This document shows, piece by piece, positions 61,921 through 64,000 of a stretch of 64,000 nucleotides of DNA; the stretch's first letter is position 1, and the number at the start of each line of letters is the position of its first letter. The translations under genes were made by a program, and so were the position numbers. The stretch is from Paenibacillus sp. SZ31 (GTDB lineage: Bacteria > Bacillota > Bacilli > Paenibacillales > Paenibacillaceae), in the NCBI RefSeq assembly GCF_012912005.1, contig NZ_JABBEA010000012.1, positions 124,001 to 188,000 on the forward strand, given 5' to 3'. The notes under the pieces were generated by a model. That model had not been told where the DNA came from. It did no database searches and worked only from the letters and a program-made list of their open reading frames with translations.

Positions 61921-62018
61921 TGAAGAGAGGATACCTTAACTCTGTATCGTCTAGGAATAACGCTAACTGTTTAAGCTGAATCCGCAAATCATTCCATTTC
62001 AACCCGGGAGGGCACCTT

Positions 62019-62774
62019 GTGCAACCTATTATTGAGATCAACAAATTGAATTTGTATTATGGTCCGTTTCAAGCGCTGAAGGATGTTTCCATTGAAATTC
62101 CGGAGCGGGCAATCACTGCGTTTATCGGACCATCGGGTTGTGGTAAATCGACCCTGCTGCGTACGCTGAACCGGATGAATGACCGGATTCCCGGCACACG
62201 GATTGAAGGTAAAGTGGCCGTAGGGGGAACCGACATTTACAGTGGTGAAGTTCATGTGGAAACCCTTCGCAAGAAGATCGGCATGGTCTTTCAGCAACCG
62301 AATCCTTTTCCAAAATCCATCTATGACAATGTAGCCTTCGGCCCCAAACAGCACGGTATCCATGGTAAGAAGAAGTTGGATGAGATTGTGGAGCAGAGTC
62401 TGCGTTCTGCAGTCTTGTGGGATGAGGTAAAAGACAATCTGAAGCGCTCCGCGTTAAGCCTGTCTGGAGGTCAGCAACAACGCCTCTGTATCGCACGTGC
62501 GCTGGCAGTGGAGCCGGATATTCTGTTGATGGATGAGGCGACTGCCTCGCTTGATCCCGTCTCCACCTTCAAGATTGAGGAGCTGACGCACGAATTGAAG
62601 GAACGTTATACCATTGTGATGGTCACGCATAACATGCAGCAAGCCGCTCGCGTATCTCAGCAGACGGTGTTTTTCCTGAACGGCGAAGTCGTGGAATATT
62701 CCGCTACCCAGAGCATGTTCGCCGAGCCTGTTGATGTGCGTACGCAGGATTATATTAGTGGTAGATTTGGTTAA
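62019..62774 (+). CDS. pstB: Phosphate ABC transporter ATPase PstB
   Basis: A 251-aa ATPase that energises phosphate import. Walker [10 protein letters not shown] (37-45), the Q-loop [16 protein letters not shown], signature LSGGQQQR (148-155), Walker B ILLMDEAT, and the switch His in [12 protein letters not shown] are complete. The start is GTG with GGGAGG 7 bp upstream. No phoU follows, unlike many pst operons: a terminator lies 30 bp after the stop. Confidence 0.95.
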   Translation: MQPIIEINKLNLYYGPFQALKDVSIEIPERAITAFIGPSGCGKSTLLRTLNRMNDRIPGTRIEGKVAVGGTDIYSGEVHVETLRKKIGMVFQQPNPFPKSIYDNVAFGPKQHGIHGKKKLDEIVEQSLRSAVLWDEVKDNLKRSALSLSGGQQQRLCIARALAVEPDILLMDEATASLDPVSTFKIEELTHELKERYTIVMVTHNMQQAARVSQQTVFFLNGEVVEYSATQSMFAEPVDVRTQDYISGRFG

Positions 62775-62804
62775 GAAAAAGTGAGTTGATCCTGGAACCA
62801 TGCG

Positions 62805-62835
62805 AGCCTTTCAGAGATGATCTGAAAGGCTTTTA
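62805..62835 (+). terminator. Terminator of the pst operon
   Basis: AGCCTTTCAGA pairs perfectly with TCTGAAAGGCT around 5 nt, followed by TTTTA. Confidence 0.88.
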
Positions 62836-62986
62836 TGATGTTACAGTTTCCAGGGAAGCTACGAGCGCTTGTAGCGAAAGAGACTTTATCATGTAATGTA
62901 TTAAAGCTTAGTTGTTATGATATTAAGAAGGTAAATTACACCAGATGTCGAATGAAGTAGTACTACATCAAAGGAGTGATTAACAC

Positions 62987-63415
62987 ATGCAATATGATTC
63001 CGATATACTAACAATAGAAGAAGTGTTTGAATATGAGAGTGATGAGGTTCGGAGTGTACTAAATGCTGTTGAATATTCAATCAGAGTAGGAGATAATTTT
63101 TTCATCATTACCCCTTATAATGATGAAACGTATGTCGTAGAGGCAATCGAAGAACAATATGATAGTTGGACTATAATTTATAATGGAGGAAGAAGAGTAG
63201 CAATAAAGGATATATTTCCTTTATTTTCAGTTGGTTCTTTAATTAGTATGTTATCACTTGATAATGAGTTTAATCTCCGGACTGCTGGAGCTAAGTGGAT
63301 TGTGAGTTTCGATCATTACCATGAGTATGCGTCAGAAGAAAATGAACTTCTTGTTACGTTTTTGTGGTATGTTCTTAAGGATGTATGTGTACGAGGGCTC
63401 ATTAGTCGTAGTTAA
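62987..63415 (+). CDS. Hypothetical protein, 142 aa, AT-rich
   Basis: Not recognised. An acidic protein rich in Tyr and Asp/Glu (MQYDSDILTIEEVFEYESDE), without membrane segment. AAAGGAG is 10 bp before the ATG. Base composition is visibly more AT-rich than the pst genes, which hints at later acquisition. The layout suggests a small soluble protein of the SMI1/Imm type, but no motif supports that. Confidence 0.6.
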   Translation: MQYDSDILTIEEVFEYESDEVRSVLNAVEYSIRVGDNFFIITPYNDETYVVEAIEEQYDSWTIIYNGGRRVAIKDIFPLFSVGSLISMLSLDNEFNLRTAGAKWIVSFDHYHEYASEENELLVTFLWYVLKDVCVRGLISRS

Positions 63416-63588
63416 GAAAAAATTAACTAAGTTATGTCTCATCCATATTCTGGAAATAATATTGATATAGAATTGAAGTCAGGATAATATTTTATAAATT
63501 ATAAATTTCAGTAATCTATGTATGTGTTTATTGTACATACGTTTATTTGATTAACAGGCCCCAACCTGCAATCTACTATTATGCAAAT

Positions 63589-63624
63589 AAAAAACTGATA
63601 TCCTTTTGGGGTATCAGTTTTTTT
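63589..63624 (+). terminator. Intrinsic terminator after the 142-aa gene
   Basis: AAAAACTGATA pairs with TATCAGTTTTT around a loop with CC/GG, followed by further T. The 336-bp gap (63416-63751) is otherwise AT-rich and holds no gene I can support. Confidence 0.85.
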
Positions 63625-63751
63625 GGAATTAAGACTATCTCATCTTGGGTGATATGTAAGACGTTCCCTTGCTCTATTCACGAAACGAAAGGGCAAGTTA
63701 CTGTGATAGAATAAGTTAGGTTTGGATGATGAAACGGTGGGGGCTTAGAAA

Positions 63752-64000
63752 ATGAACAAAACGGAGCGGCAGCTTGCGATTACGCTTGAATTGCAGCGAA
63801 GAAAGATGCTACGAGCAGAAGATTTAGCTGCTCAATTGGAGACAAGTGTACGTACGATATATCGAGATATTCAGGCATTAAGCGAAGCTGGCGTTCCAAT
63901 CATGGGAGCTCCGGGTCATGGGTATTCTCTCATGGAAGGGTATTTTCTGCCCCCGGTAAGTTTCACAGCAGAAGAAGCGGTATCCCTGCTCATGGGAGCT
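63752..64000 (+). CDS. HTH/WYL-type regulator, N-terminal part
   Basis: The first 83 codons of a YafY-type regulator, cut by the window end. MNKTERQLAITLELQRRKMLRAEDLAAQLETSVRTIYRDIQALSEAGVPIMGAPGHGYSLMEGYFLPPVSFTAEEAVSLLMGA is a typical HTH_11 (residues about 5-60) leading into the WYL region. GGTGGGGG precedes the ATG. It is the third regulator of this family in the window (with 1.2 and 19.3 kb). Confidence 0.88.
   Translation, partial: MNKTERQLAITLELQRRKMLRAEDLAAQLETSVRTIYRDIQALSEAGVPIMGAPGHGYSLMEGYFLPPVSFTAEEAVSLLMGA

Overview
The window is a mostly plus-strand, gene-dense stretch of a low-to-mid GC Firmicute chromosome, most probably Paenibacillus or a close relative. The grounds are strong AGGAGG-type ribosome binding sites with ATG, GTG and TTG starts, many intrinsic terminators, a CotSA-like spore-coat glycosyltransferase, LplABC-type sugar importers, copper-amine-oxidase N-domain and WYL proteins, and many plant-polysaccharide enzymes. 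I see no rRNA, tRNA, CRISPR array, prophage or intact insertion sequence. The assignment is from gene content only.

0-12 kb holds the end of ribosomal protein L25, a WYL regulator, a small HIRAN-domain protein, a CotSA-like glycosyltransferase and a TerC-family exporter behind a clear yybP-ykoY manganese riboswitch that is followed by two tandem terminators. Next come an RtcB RNA ligase with an overlapping AAA ATPase, behind a long highly structured leader, then a GlsB-like membrane protein, MsrA and a secreted propeller protein. 12-28 kb is housekeeping and accessory: a membrane-anchored Mrr-like nuclease, a YcaQ-type glycosylase, FabV, an HTH-TPR regulator, two related membrane/cytosolic proteins, a methyltransferase with a WYL regulator, a GH1 6-phospho-beta-glucosidase, PAP2 phosphatase, AraC/LysE pair, MgtE, and an AlkD-Ogt alkylation-repair pair.

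28-45 kb is a patchwork of acetyltransferases, small membrane proteins, an ArsR-type regulator divergent from a GH43 enzyme, an intracellular GH10 xylanase and purine nucleoside phosphorylase. Three genes here are broken: a metallophosphoesterase with an internal deletion (33.5 kb) and two small membrane-protein genes with frameshifts (37.8 and 38.8 kb). 45-53 kb is a fructan/sucrose-oligosaccharide operon: a divergent LacI regulator, two LplB/LplC-type permeases, a lipoprotein binding protein, GH32 and a ROK fructokinase; the ATPase is not local. 53-64 kb has an MFS exporter, an FMN monooxygenase, a sugar-phosphate isomerase-like protein, and a phosphate cluster (copper-amine-oxidase/propeller protein, pstS, pstC, pstA, pstB) behind a promoter with 11-bp-spaced Pho-box hexamers.

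The most unusual non-coding content is a family of four dispersed elements of about 150-190 bp (9.4, 20.4, 39.3 and 53.4 kb). They have imperfect inverted ends and a shared core, all lie in the same orientation, and each sits just upstream of a plus-strand gene. Together with the structured rtcB leader, these are what I would look at first. I found no complete gene cluster that I could call a new defence or biosynthetic system.
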